Below, in pieces: positions 10,577 through 21,473 of a DNA stretch of 64,000 nucleotides. Position 1 is the stretch's first letter. Each line of letters opens with the position of its first letter. A program made the position numbers and the translations under genes. This DNA comes from Acanthochromis polyacanthus (taxonomy: Eukaryota > Chordata > Actinopteri > Pomacentridae), in assembly GCF_021347895.1 (NCBI RefSeq), contig NC_067136.1, positions 6,447,066 through 6,511,065 on the forward strand, written 5' to 3'. The notes under the pieces were generated by a model. That model worked only from the letters and a program-made list of their open reading frames with translations. It did no database searches and was not told the origin of the DNA.

Positions 10577-11428
10577 TTGAATATTTCGGTCAAGGAAAGG
10601 CTTGGAAGATATGGCGGCATCAAGATATTTCAAAGGTTCCTCCCACACAGCTGCCCAAAGAGCCCGGCACCTGAGGACGAACAGGCTGCTGCCGGCGCCT
10701 CCTTTACACCCGCCATTATGCTGGACAGTCTGGAAAAGTTGTTTGCAGGAATTTCAAAGATGAATGACATGCTGCAGAGCGTTGCAACTGACGTTTCGTT
10801 AATTAAACAAACAACGGCGGAGCTGAATAACAAGGTGGCGGCCATGCAGGAGAGGTTGGGTGAGGCCGATGCGCGGATAGTTCACCTGGAGGAAACGTCG
10901 GAGCGGCTGCTGAACGACAAGCAGCTGTGGAACCGTGTACAAGCCCTTGAAAACCAAAGCAGGCCAAATAATGTGAGGCTAGTGGGACTAAAGGAAACTT
11001 TTGGTACAAATGGGACGCTGCTCGATTGTGTCCGAAGGATCCTTGTTGAGGGCCTCGGCTTAGAAACTGATGGGGAGCTGGAGATAGAGAGGGCGCACAG
11101 GCAGCTGGCACCGATGCCGAACACAGATCAGCCTCCAAGACCGGTGCTGATCCATTTTCTGAGGCAATCTGCGAGGGATAAGGTGATTAATGCAGCTAAG
11201 GAGAAGAGAGGATTCACCTGGGGAAAATGTCGCCTATCTGTGTTCCCGGACATGTCTAAGGAGCTGCCCCAGAAGAGGAAAGCGTTCACACCAGTGAAAC
11301 ATAAACTACACGAACTTGACATCAGATACACACTGGCTTTCCCCGCAAAGCTTCACTTTAAATGGAGAGGAAAAAACGTGAGTTGCAACACTGTCGAAGC
11401 CGTGGAGAAAGTCATTAATGAGCAGTAA
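10577..11428 (+). CDS. L1 ORF1 protein (RNA-binding chaperone)
   Basis: 283 residues, intact. L1 ORF1 proteins form trimers that coat L1 RNA. Visible here: a heptad-rich stretch around residues 60-120 (SLEKLFAGISKMNDML, ELNNKVAAMQERL) fitting a coiled coil, then an RRM-like core opening with NNVRLVGLKE near residue 135, and a basic C-terminal domain (RGKNVSCNTVEAVEKVI). The in-frame ATG at 10577 was taken as start; another ATG at 10611 is out of frame and closes early. Stop is TAA at 11426-11428. The partner ORF2 is broken, so this copy cannot move by itself. Confidence 0.75.
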   Translation: MNISVKERLGRYGGIKIFQRFLPHSCPKSPAPEDEQAAAGASFTPAIMLDSLEKLFAGISKMNDMLQSVATDVSLIKQTTAELNNKVAAMQERLGEADARIVHLEETSERLLNDKQLWNRVQALENQSRPNNVRLVGLKETFGTNGTLLDCVRRILVEGLGLETDGELEIERAHRQLAPMPNTDQPPRPVLIHFLRQSARDKVINAAKEKRGFTWGKCRLSVFPDMSKELPQKRKAFTPVKHKLHELDIRYTLAFPAKLHFKWRGKNVSCNTVEAVEKVINEQ

Positions 11429-11941
11429 CCAGGAGGAACTGTGGACTCTGATGAAGGGAGTGAGGTGAGCTGCTGTTAAACTCAATGTAGGATGGTGCGT
11501 GGTGCATTTTGTGTTGAACTGAATGGACTACTGTGCAGATCAAAGGGGGGCCTCTTGACACGGGACGGCTACCATGGGAGCGGTGTTAATCCCATGGACC
11601 ATTTGTGCATTATATTTTTGTTTTCTTTTTTCTTTTTTCTTTTGCTTTTTCCTGACAGCGAGGAGTGCTCAACACTCAGGACACTGATCGCGTTATAGCT
11701 GTCGGACACCTTTTGTTTCATGTTTGCGTGCAAGTTCAGTTCGCACACTGTGGTTTTGTTATGTGTTCAAACTCAGGCAGGTACATGGTAATAAGGAACT
11801 ATTACAAGGAATAAAAAATAATAGCATTCTCCATCACAAATGATTACAGACAGACATTTAAAGCATTTCATCTTCCACTTATGTTTAATTTCTGATTGAT
11901 ATCGCTATAACTATTTATTTTTAATTTAGAAAAGGAAAAAC

Positions 11942-12538
11942 ATGACTAGTAAGTCAGTTAAGATTGTCTCTTGGAATATAAATGGATGCAGTAGCCCTAT
12001 TAAAAGAAGGAAGATATCTTTTCTGAAAAATAACCAGACTGACATTGCTATGATACAGGAAACCCATATGCAGGGGCAGGAGGCAGAGAAATTTAAAGTG
12101 GGATGGGTGGGGCGTTTATTTCACAGTTCATTCTCAAGCAAATGTTATGGTGTTTTGATTCTGGTTCACAAAAATGTGAGTTTCATTTTGTTAAAACGAA
12201 CTAGAGATGCAGAGGGAAGGATCATTTGTGTTGAAGCTGTGGTTGAAGGTGTGCCTCTTGTGTTGTGCAACATATATGCACCTACCAAGGGCGATCCCAA
12301 TTTCTTTCATGAGGTAAATAAAATATTAGGGGACTCTGAGGGTGAAATCGTTTTAGCTGGGGATTTTAATGAAGTTATGGACCCAATATTGGACAGAAGT
12401 TCATTTAAACCCCCTATTATGACCAAAGAGAGAGAAGCTCTGCATATGTTAAACAGAGATATGGGACGAATAGATATGTGGAGGCTGACAAACCCAAATG
12501 TGAATGATTTTACGTTCTTCTCCCACTGCCATAAATAG
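11942..12538 (+). pseudogene. L1 ORF2, endonuclease domain (stop-interrupted)
   Basis: Reads from MTSKSVKIVSWNINGC with APE-type endonuclease motifs: SWNINGC (Asn), QETH (Glu), IYAPTKGD, AGDFNEV (Asp/Asn). A stop at 12536-12538 (HCHK-stop) ends the frame where relatives continue through SRIDIFLISKSL; that continuation is readable just downstream in another frame, with TDHAP (the His motif) near 12605. So a small deletion broke the protein. Confidence 0.8.
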
Positions 12539-12539
12539 A

Positions 12540-13082
12540 TATCTTCCTAATTAGTAAGTCTCTGACAGATAATGTAGCTGATTGTAACATAAAGACAATC
12601 TCCCTCACAGATCACGCACCAGTCGAGCTATTTCTTAAGGCCAGTCTAAAAACTGAAAGGAGTGGTAGATGGAGATTAAATACTGGATTATTGTTGGACT
12701 CAACTTTCAGAAAGACAATAGAAGAAGACTTAAAAAGCTTTTTTGAAACAAACATTGGTAGCGCTGAAGAAATAACTACTGTGTGGGAGGCCTCAAAGGC
12801 ATATATAAGAGGAAAGGTTATAGCACAAGCTGCTAGGAATAAAAGAGAGAATCTTACTAGGATTAAAAATCTAGAAAAAGAGATAAAAGATAAGGAATTA
12901 GATTTGTCAAAACACTTTTCAGGCAGAAAATTTAAAGAACTCTGTAGCTTATACTCCCTACATGATATTTACAATAAAAGAGCAGAATATGCACTTTTTA
13001 GACTGAAAACAAACTTTTACGAAGGTGGAGAGAAAATGGGTAAATTAATAGCAAGACAGTTAAAGGGAAAAATTGCTGCTAT
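12540..13082 (+). pseudogene. L1 ORF2 linker region
   Basis: An open stretch from about 12691 continues ORF2 after the endonuclease with the typical Lys/Glu-rich linker (NKRENLTRIKNLEKEIKDKE) and ends at KGKIAA, where relatives lead into the RT domain. The next bases are the left end of the inserted TIR element. Confidence 0.7.
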
Positions 13083-13359
13083 ACTCTAAAAAGTAATTCT
13101 GTGGACCTTTTGTCATAACTTAAATAAATATGTTGTTGTGAAATTAAAAATCAAGTTCTGTAATCCAGTTAGACTTTTTACTTGTAAATGTTATTTTTTT
13201 TAGCTTGGATGACATAGAAATAATGCCTTTTGATTCAATACACTACCATCACCTTGTCAGAGCTTAAAAATTTCAGTTCATCATGAAACAGTTGGATTTT
13301 AAGTTCTGCTAATGTAAAAAATTATTTGATGACGTGTAAACGGCCCACAGTCTCTCTTT

Positions 13360-13464
13360 CCCGCATGTGCGAGCGACCATGTTTAAGGCCAGAGTGAGCA
13401 CATGGTGAGCAGCCGAAGGACGGCCGAAGGACAGCCGAAGCTCATTGAAGCGTTTTGGTGAACG
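13360..13464 (+). promoter_or_regulatory. Presumed promoter and noncoding first exon within element S2
   Basis: A CpG-rich block with a short tandem motif (three times GCCGAAG) runs to a donor, GAACG|GTGAGTAATT, with the exon ending at 13464. The layout mirrors 5150-5312 in the other SAMD3-like element. Confidence 0.4.
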
Positions 13465-14530
13465 GTGAGTAATTTTATGATTATTTGCATTCGCTCAGGA
13501 TTCTGTTGATGATAGCCTACTGTAACTGAATATCGAAATCTGGAAGTCCTTACTTTTAAATGCGTGCAGTGTTGGTAGGGCAGTCTGTGTGCTGAGGTAA
13601 AGTTGGCTAGGTGATGCCTGTACTGGCTTCAATGCGGGAGTAATGGGTTAATTTCAGCATGTGACTAATAAACCGGCACACAAATAGGTTGTGTGTTGGC
13701 AAGCTGTATTTATTATTTCGTCCTATCTGAATCACAGTCTAATTCTGGGTTACCAGCCGTCCCTTAAAATACCGAATTGTCCCGCATTTGAAACTAAAAT
13801 AGGCGGTCGGTATTGAATCCATAAGGAGGTGACAGCCTGTGAGAAGCTCACCTGCTGGGGATTCAGTGGTAATATGTTTTTTCCTGTGGATTAAATTAAA
13901 TGTATCAATGGATAATATTGATACAATTTTATGAAATGGACAGCTACACTTACATTTACAAATGTATTGATAACAGGATGTAACCGCTCATCAGGCTGTC
14001 GTCTGACCAGGACGACAGGCACACATATTACGCGCCTACTGAGAAAGAGCACATTATGACGGCCCTCTGGGCTCCCAAAATATGAGAAAAGTTAAACAGG
14101 GCTATGATAAAACCGACAGAGAGGGACGGGGGAGCTAAAGGAGTTCATTATGATTCATAAACGAACCAGCAGACACCGCGGTGCGCTCCGTAACGGCACA
14201 GCCATGCGTCCTAACGCACACACACCTTCAGGTCTGTGTGGACAGGTCTGACTCTGTCCATGACTACACAGATAAGTGTTTCCCTTAAGTTTTATGGAAG
14301 AAAAGAATCAAACACTAGTCATTTAAATTGCTATAAGCCCACTACTGCTTTGTTTGTATTGATGGCTGTAACACTTGATGAGTTCTAATACCACAGTTTT
14401 CTCCTGTCAGTATAAAATGGGAGACACATGATTTCATTTATTCCTCCATGATCACACACAGGGGCTGACAAGGCTGTAAACAGTTGTGTGTAAAACCCTG
14501 ATTCTAACACCTTTTAATTTCTTCTTCAAG

Positions 14531-14677
14531 GATGTGGAGGATCTCGATGCAGACCCTGCCATGCAAGTGATGAAGATTGCCTTCATCGGTGATGGGTGTG
14601 TAACCATCATTGTTGAGGGAAACGAGATCCTGCAGGGGATTGCTGTTGCCAGATCCTGTGCCTTGCTGATGGAGTAA
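14531..14677 (+). CDS. SAMD3-like terminal exon, truncated
   Basis: After a CTTCTTCAAG acceptor the frame reads DVEDLDADPAMQVMKIAF, then IIVEGNEILQG and SCALLME, then TAA at 14675-14677. The block corresponds to the C-terminal domain of the fish SAMD3-like family (compare ILEGGTVMDN...CLLFG at 8340-8430), but stops exactly where the conserved L-x-Y-A-L-x-x-x-Y-P helix should begin. A polyadenylation signal AATAAA follows at 14771-14776, so a short transcript with the noncoding exon at 13360-13464 is possible. Function unknown. Confidence 0.5.
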   Translation, partial: DVEDLDADPAMQVMKIAFIGDGCVTIIVEGNEILQGIAVARSCALLME

Positions 14678-15196
14678 TCTTTGTCTGGAGAACGCAGCCT
14701 ACAACTTCTGCTGTTTGCACTTTAAATGATTTAGTGCTGCTGTTAAGGATTTAGTGTTCTTCATAATTTTAATAAATGGTTCTTATTAATTTGAATATTT
14801 CTGTCTGAATTTTTGTTCATTTTGAACGCCAGGAGAGAGTTTCTTAGCTGCTGAACATAACCTTAATATAGGACAGGACTTAACTTCACTCTTGCAGAGA
14901 TCAGCTAATGAAGTTCTTGTTACTAAGAAATTTGTTTAATTGTGGCCAGAAAGCTTCTTCACCTTACTTAAAAATTATGTTGGATCAACTTAAAAACTTG
15001 CATTCATGTTGACAATTATTAAGTTCGTGTTACTCAGAAATGCATTTTTGTTCGGACTAAAAGGTAATTCAACATACTCAAAATATTGCTTTGACTTAAT
15101 GTAATTCTGCCAGCTATTGGCTCAACTTAAAAATTCGAGTGGAAACGGTTAACATAAGTTTTTATGTTGACCCAGTGTTTTATTTTTTAGAGTGTA

Positions 15197-16378
15197 ATAC
15201 TATACCAGTTATAAAACAGGGATACTCAGTTTTTTGCTACTCCAGATATAGATAAAATATTCCAACAATTTTATGAGAAGTTACATACATCTTCCATGTC
15301 TCCTAATGCTTCTCAAAAAGATGTAGAACGGTTTCTTCATAGTATAGAAGTCCCCAAGCTCTCACCTCAGGAGGCTGCGGGATTGGAATTACCCATAACC
15401 GAGGTTGAAATAAGGACGGCTATTTCTTCAATGAAAAATGGGAAGGCACCGGGTTATGATGGACTCCCAGTGGAATATTATAAAGCATATGCAGACATTA
15501 TTGTCCCAATACTACAGAGGGTATATCAGGAAATATTTGAAAAGGGTTGTGTAGCTCCAACTTTTAATGAAGCTGTAATCTCACTAATTCCCAAAACAGG
15601 TAAAGATGCAACAGATCCTTCCAATTATAGACCTAATACTCTCCTTAATCTTGATTGTAAGATCCTTACAAAAATTTTAGCATCACGTTTACAGCTGGTG
15701 TTACCAAGTATTATTCACCCCAATCAGGTAGGCTTCATGAAAAATAGAACTTCAACAGATAATGTTAGGCTCCTGTTACACCTAATGTGGCTGAGTCAAT
15801 CCCAAAATGATCCTATAACTGCCTTTGATAGGGTGGAGTGGCAGTTTCTGTTCTCCACCATATCTCACTTTGGCTTCAATGCTAACTCTATTAAATGGAT
15901 AAGAATGTTGTATAAAGAACCCAAGGCAGCTGTGATGACAAATGGAATAATCTCCCCCTTCTTTAATTTGACCCGAGGTACACGACAGGGATGCTCATTG
16001 AGCCCATTGTTGTTCATCATTTTCTTAGAGGTTCTGGCAGTGTCTGTTAGAGCACATCCTGGGATAAGAGGAGTACGGGCAGGAGACAGTGAACATAAAT
16101 TATTATTATATGCTGACGACATTTTAGCAGTAGTATCTGAGCCTTTAAGCTCCCTGCCACACCTGATGGACACTATACAATCCTTTTCAGAATTATCGGG
16201 TTACTCCATTAATTGGAGCAAATCTGAGGCAATGCCTCTCTCCAGACTATGTATTTCATCCATGGTGGAGAAGTTTAATTTTAGATGGGTACGAGAGGGA
16301 ATGAAGTATTTAGGCATTGAACTTTCTGAGGATATAGACAAAATTGTGGCACTATTAACCCTTTACTCCAAAAGATAA
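15197..16378 (+). pseudogene. L1 ORF2, reverse transcriptase domain (catalytic deletion)
   Basis: L1-type RT with MKNGKAPGYDGLPVEYYK, SLIPKTGKD, NQVGFMKNR, TRGTRQGCSLSPLLF and the YADD box (LLLYADDILAV). Relatives have [13 protein letters not shown] in motif A; here the text jumps from DPIT to AFDRVEW, so the first catalytic Asp is gone through an in-frame deletion. A further frameshift lies near 15225 at the start, and the frame ends at 16378. This copy cannot reverse transcribe. Confidence 0.85.
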
Positions 16379-16379
16379 A

Positions 16380-17118
16380 AAGAAATCTTGATAAGTGGGG
16401 AAAAATTAGTGTTACAAAATGATAGTTGCCCCACAGCTCAGCTATGTGGCAATGCTGTTACCAATTAAGATGCCATCTACCACTTTTAGACAAATAGATG
16501 ATGTAATAAAACTTTTTTTGTGGGGTGGGAAAAAACCATGAGTTAAACTGAGAAAGTTCTGTGCACATAAAGAGGAGGGAGGGTTGGGCCTCCCAGATTT
16601 CAGATTATATCACTTAGCTTTTGAGATGGCCAAAATAACAAGATCCTGGCAAGCTGCAGAGAAGGAAGCAGCTTGGAAGGAGGTAGAAAGGGAGATATGT
16701 TTCCCCTTCCAACCCATTGAAGTATTATCTCAAAAAAGGTCTAACATTACAGATCCAGTACTTTTACATTCAAGGGATGTCTGGAGCTGAGTACACAAAA
16801 TGTTTCAATTTACACATACTCTACAAAGATATTCATCATTGTGGTATAACCCTGATGTCTGTATTGGGAAGAAACCTGTATATTGGAAAGAGTGGCATGC
16901 TCGCAGCTTAAGTACTATTAATGATCTATTTATTAGTTTTTGCAAATAAGGAGCTGTATTACCTCAAAACCACATAATATTACTGATAACATGGTGATAG
17001 ATTATATGAAACTTCCACTTAAAAAACGAAAAGCTTCTCTGTTTTACAAAATTGCTAATTCCTCTTTTAACAATGACTGTAATCACTTAAAGATCTCTTG
17101 GCAGAAGGATATGGAATT
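16380..17118 (+). pseudogene. L1 ORF2, C-terminal region with frameshifts
   Basis: Continuation of ORF2 in several frames: KMIVAPQLSYVAMLLPIKMP, then FLWGGKKP, EEGGLGLPDFRLYHLAFEMA (near 16570-16630) and ISWQKDMELYL (17090-17118). At least three frame changes. The usual C-terminal Cys motif is missing because the sequence is cut at 17119. Confidence 0.75.
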
Positions 17119-17640
17119 ATATTTGTGTCACAATCCTGAGCGCACAGTGTGAAATTTTGAGCACAGAAAAAAATTTTGAGCAAAGAAAAACTTAATCTGA
17201 ACAAACAAAAAATCTATTCTGCGCTGAAAAAATATATTTTTATATTTGCAACTATCCACATACACACACAGTCTTAATGTTTTTCACTCGGTTTTTCACT
17301 CTGCTCTCCTGTGGATCTCTGCTCTACGTCCTCGCTACGTCTCTCTCGCTCAACATCTGCTCTCTGCACACGCTCAAATCTGCCTTCACGCTCGCTCAAC
17401 TCTGCACAGCGTTACAAATGTGCCACAATTCCAGCCAATCACAGACTTCTGATTCTATCCAATCGGGTCCCTGTTTCGGCCGCCTCTCGGAAGCGCTGTT
17501 AAAAACGATCGCTAAATCAACTGGAGTTCTGCTATATACGCTGGACTACGACAGATTTTCGGTGAGTATTGTTTTATTATTGAATTACATTAAATAAAGC
17601 ACTATTTTGTTTAGTGTGTTAAAGTACAAGTGTAATGTTT
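17119..17640 (+). repeat. Left terminal inverted repeat (with presumed promoter)
   Basis: Inverted match to 24476-25001 with few differences (for example a CTCGCT/CTCGCTCTCGCT length change near 17345). It contains GAGCACAG/GAGCAAAG direct repeats near the tip and a presumed first exon ending in TTTTCG|GTGAGTATTG at 17561. Open frames in it (for example 17277-17597) recur in the other TIR and are not a gene in their own right. Confidence 0.85.
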
Positions 17641-17702
17641 AAATCCACATTTCAGAGCCACTGGACCCTCGTTTAATTAGCCAAGATTAGCAAAGCTGTA
17701 CC

Positions 17703-20700
17703 ATGTCGGATCCTGAACGGCAACACAACGGTGCACCACATCCACATGTAAGTAGTTGGTTTTGCAAACATATTTTGTCATGTAAGCTTGCATGAAAGTC
17801 TGTGTGTCTGTTTCATTGATTTGTATATTTCTATTCGCTTGCTAAGGGACACTAGATTTGTTGGCTGCTAGCTCAATCAGTAGCTCTCACTGCAACAATT
17901 AATTCACAAACTTGACAAACATACAAACTGATGGAACAGATACACTATCTAAGAATAATGCTTTTGTTTTTATGTGTAATATTCAACTGTGGCAATTTTC
18001 TGACATACAGAGCAGTATATATTTAAGCAACTGTACTACAGTTATAGTGTGCTTCTACCTCCATTCTTTAAAACATAAAAAGAACTGCAGATGCATGACT
18101 GAAGTGAGGATTAATATTCAAGCTGTAACAAAGTCAGAAAGCTAAAACTGCAAAGGGCATATTTCTATACAAAAACTGCCATGCCACATAGCCTGTTGTC
18201 TGAGTCACGTACTTTATACTGAGACACTATATGGCTGTCTGCTAGTTTAACTACTAGTCCATCCCCTTGGCTAATTTGAGCACTGTCTACTCCTACCAGG
18301 ACATGTTGAAACATCTGTTGATGGAGAGACTTCTGACCAAACTGGAATCTGCTATGAACCAGCAACCACTAAATTTGGACTATCTGGAGTTCCTGACACG
18401 CCATGAGCTTATTTTGTTTGAATCATTCTCTGAGTAAAGAGGCGGTGTAAGAGAAATTACAGAAGCACTTCAGAATCTCCATTATCTGGTCCGGTGTGAC
18501 ATTAATGACAGTTCTATGCCCATTGTGAACATGAAACAGAAGTTGGTCCTCATTCTGGCCACCCAAAGATCGTAATTGAAAGACAACACCTGAAGAATTT
18601 GTTGGACACACATCTGCCAGTTGCCTGCATTGCTAAATTCCTTGGTGTTTCAAGAAGGACAGTTTACAGAAGGATGCAAGAATTTGACTTGTCTGTGAGA
18701 GGAACATAGAGCACAATGACTGACCAAGAGCTTGACATCATCATATCATCTATTAAAAGTCAGATGTCAAATGCTGGATATCTGTTGGTCCAAGGACATT
18801 TGGTTTCAATGGGTCTGCCTGTTCAGTGGTGGAGAATGATGGCTTCAATGCATCGAGTTGATGCTGCTGGGATCTTCTCACGGCTCACTAAAATAGGATG
18901 TGTTGTTCGACAAAGTTACTCTGTGCAAGGCCCTCTGTCCCTTGTCCACATTGACACAAATCATAAACTCATAAGGTAAATAAGCTTGCTCAGACTATTT
19001 CATTTAAAGAGGAATGTCATTAAAAATACTTCAGTGAAGTTTATCTTGTTTGTTACTTGGGAATACATTATGGAGCCCCTAATTTAAACATGTCCCCCAA
19101 ACATCTTTTAATAGAATATTTGCATTCAAAAAAGGTTGTTGCAATTTAGAACAGTCTGCAATTAGCTGACACGACTCACACATGAGCAGCCTTATTGAAA
19201 TAGTACTCCCCATCTTGAACAGGTACAACATTGTGGTCTTTGGTGGAGTGGATGGCTACTCAAGGAAGGTCATTTTTTACTCTTAAATTTATATGACTGT
19301 ATGTGTGAAGTTTTGCAGCTATAAATCAGAGTAATTTGATCCTCATGTATATATCAGAAACTTGGACATGGCTGACTTAGCTTTATGAACAGCCGTTTAA
19401 AACTGTAGGTACTTTTATCATAATCTTCAACCAAAGGGTACAGATCATTGGTGATGGCTTTGGAATAATAAACACAGCCAAGTACACAGAGATCAGTATG
19501 CCAGCCTTTCAACTTGGTTTTGAGTATTTGTTTTAGCTAGTGGCTTTCAGTATGAAATTAATGATAATTTTAACGTAATCAAACATTTAATATCTCATCT
19601 GGATACATTTTTACATACAAGTAATCTGAAGAGCAACATTGTCTTTTTGTAAGTGCCCTGTATTTGATCATTGAGACGAGTGAAGCAGAGCTGGTCACAC
19701 TTTCACCATTTCTACCATTTCTAGCACAAAAATATTAATAATAAAAAAGTTATTTAAAGATGTAGTATATCTCAGATAGTAACTGTTGGCAGAACTACAG
19801 CCCCATTCACTTTGCAGAAGGTAAAATGAATATAAAGTTGTGTATTTGAGATCAGCTTTTTTTTTGCTTTATTACATTTTTGAATATTATTTAAACGTGC
19901 AATTGGTTCAAAGAAAAATGTTCCTGCATTGGTTTCAGCTGTATGTGTCTAATAAACTCATTGTATGGAGTGTTTTTGTTTGTAGGATATACCACATTGA
20001 TGTTTTTTTTTTTTTTTTAAATAACACAACAAATGAGGTACCAAATGCTACAAAGAACAATGTTATAATATGCTGTTAGCTAAACACAGATCTGTACATT
20101 ATCCATGTGGTTTTACTGCAGGTCTTGTACTTGGATGCTGCAACAAATAACAAAGCACAAACTGCATTCTCATTCTTCATCACATCGGTCCAGCTTCATG
20201 GCTTACCGTCAAGGTATTCTGACCTGATTCTCTAGTTATATGAAGTTTGATTAAATCTGTATAAGTTGCATTAACTATTACTGATACAGCTTTATTTATT
20301 TTGGTTACAGGGTTAGGGCAGATCAGGGAGTAGAAAACCTGGATATTGCACATTTCATGTTTGCCACACGAGGAACAGGAAGATCGAGCTTCATCTCTGG
20401 AAAAAGTACCATGACATTCTTCACTCTCTGGAAGAGGATGGTCTACTTGACATATCTGATGCCACTCTTCTCTTTGGTGTGCACTACGTCTTTGTCCCCG
20501 ACTCCGGGCAGATCTTGATACCTTTATTGAAGGATGGAATAATCATTCTCTGCGGACAGAGGGAGGTCTCACCCCTGAACAGCTGTGGTTCATGGGACGT
20601 CTACAAGATCTGGATGAGGGGGAGAGACTCAAGGTACAATATGATGTAAAAACAAGTAGGACATGTATTTTAAGAAGCTGAGTTGTAAGACTGAGCAGTA

Positions 20701-21187
20701 CGTATCTGCTACGCATTCTGATAGACTATTACAGACTAGTTTACAAAGCCCACATATTTTCATAAAATGAAGAGTACTGTACTGTTTATAAGGCCTGAAT
20801 CAGGAAATATGTCATGATTTGTGGGATGATCCTGATTTTTTTTTTCGTTTCTACTTCTAATGAAGTAATTTCTATGCTGATGAATAAAAATAAAGCATCA
20901 GTTTTTGTAATGTTGTGTTTATTATTAAAAAAACTCACACAAATACCAAAACTGTATTTCAACAAGTATCCATTCCTGACTGATATGTTCTGAATTCAAA
21001 GGACCTTCAGGACCTTCAGGACCTTCAGGACCCAGGCGTTGACTGGCAGAGTGCTGCGCTGCAGGAAGACTCTCATGGCACAGTTGTGGTTCCTGAATTT
21101 GAGTGCCCACTGGATGATGAAGCCCTGGAAGAACTTCAGAGAACTATCAACCCTCTGGAACACTCAGAGTCACATGGTCGTGACTAA
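17703..21187 (+). pseudogene. DDE integrase (rve) transposase, multi-exon, inactivated
   Basis: Exons on plus: 17703-17747 (MSDPERQHNGAPHPH), 18300-18975 (helix-turn-helix CIAKFLGVSRRTVYRRM, then SLVHIDTNHKLI with the first catalytic Asp), 19223-19268 (YNIVVFGGVDGYSRK), 20122-20213 (VLYLDAATNNKAQTAF), 20311-20633 (VRADQGVENLDIAHFM with the second Asp; EQLWFMGRL) and 21002-21187 (ending ESHGRD-stop). Junction phases agree. Lesions: stops in exon 2 (TAA after LFESFSE; TAG before STMTDQEL), a deletion after FISGKS that removes the expected Q-R-x-E-R-L-W motif with the catalytic Glu, and a one-base loss near 20500. Relatives are fish integrase-core-domain proteins of about 400 residues. AATAAA at 21297. 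Confidence 0.8.
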
Positions 21188-21473
21188 TACTTAAGGTTCT
21201 TGCAACAGGTGTCCAACCAATAGACATTTGGACAAGAACTTGAAAGTCAACAAATATTCCAGCACAGTGACAAAAATTATTGAAGCTTTTCTAACTAATA
21301 AAAGCAAGAGAACCCTGTATAAAGGGAATTTGTATGACTGAAGAGGAAGTCAAACACTGAGCTAACAGGAACAATTGTTTTGCTTTTTTCATTAGCTATG
21401 AACATATTCTATCAGTTAATGTTTAGAAATAGCTTCTCATTTTTTGTTTCAGATTACCAGAGAGCTGTTTCTG

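Larger units (their letters stand above)
13083..15193 (+). mobile_element. TIR element carrying a SAMD3-like gene fragment (element S2), inserted in L1 ORF2
   Basis: The ends are inverted copies: ACTCTAAAAAGTA (13083-13095) and TATTTTTTAGAGT (15181-15193), 12 of 13 matching. The insert splits the L1 reading frame: KGKIAA ends just before it and the RT resumes after it, which proves insertion. Subterminal DNA is rich in AACTTAA/TTAAG motifs as in 4981-10185. It contains a CpG-rich presumed first exon (to 13464), a short SAMD3-like terminal exon, and an AATAAA at 14771. No transposase frame is present. The TSD could not be fixed (ATACT or ATA are candidates). Confidence 0.65.
10440..17118 (+). 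mobile_element. L1-type LINE, near full length, interrupted and 3'-truncated
   Basis: Ordered parts on the plus strand: 5' UTR, ORF1 (10577-11428), ORF2 endonuclease (11942-12538), ORF2 linker (12540-13082), then after the inserted TIR element 13083-15193 the ORF2 reverse transcriptase (15197-16378) and C-terminal region (16380-17118). The end is cut by the 7.9-kb element that starts at 17119; L1 sequence is not seen beyond 25001, so its 3' end is lost. Confidence 0.8.

Noticed and set aside
17277..17597. 106-codon frame in the left TIR, repeated in the right TIR as 108 codons
   Set aside because: Identity is due to the inverted repeat; the reading has length changes of tandem CTCGCT units, and the region looks like promoter and 5' UTR with a splice donor.
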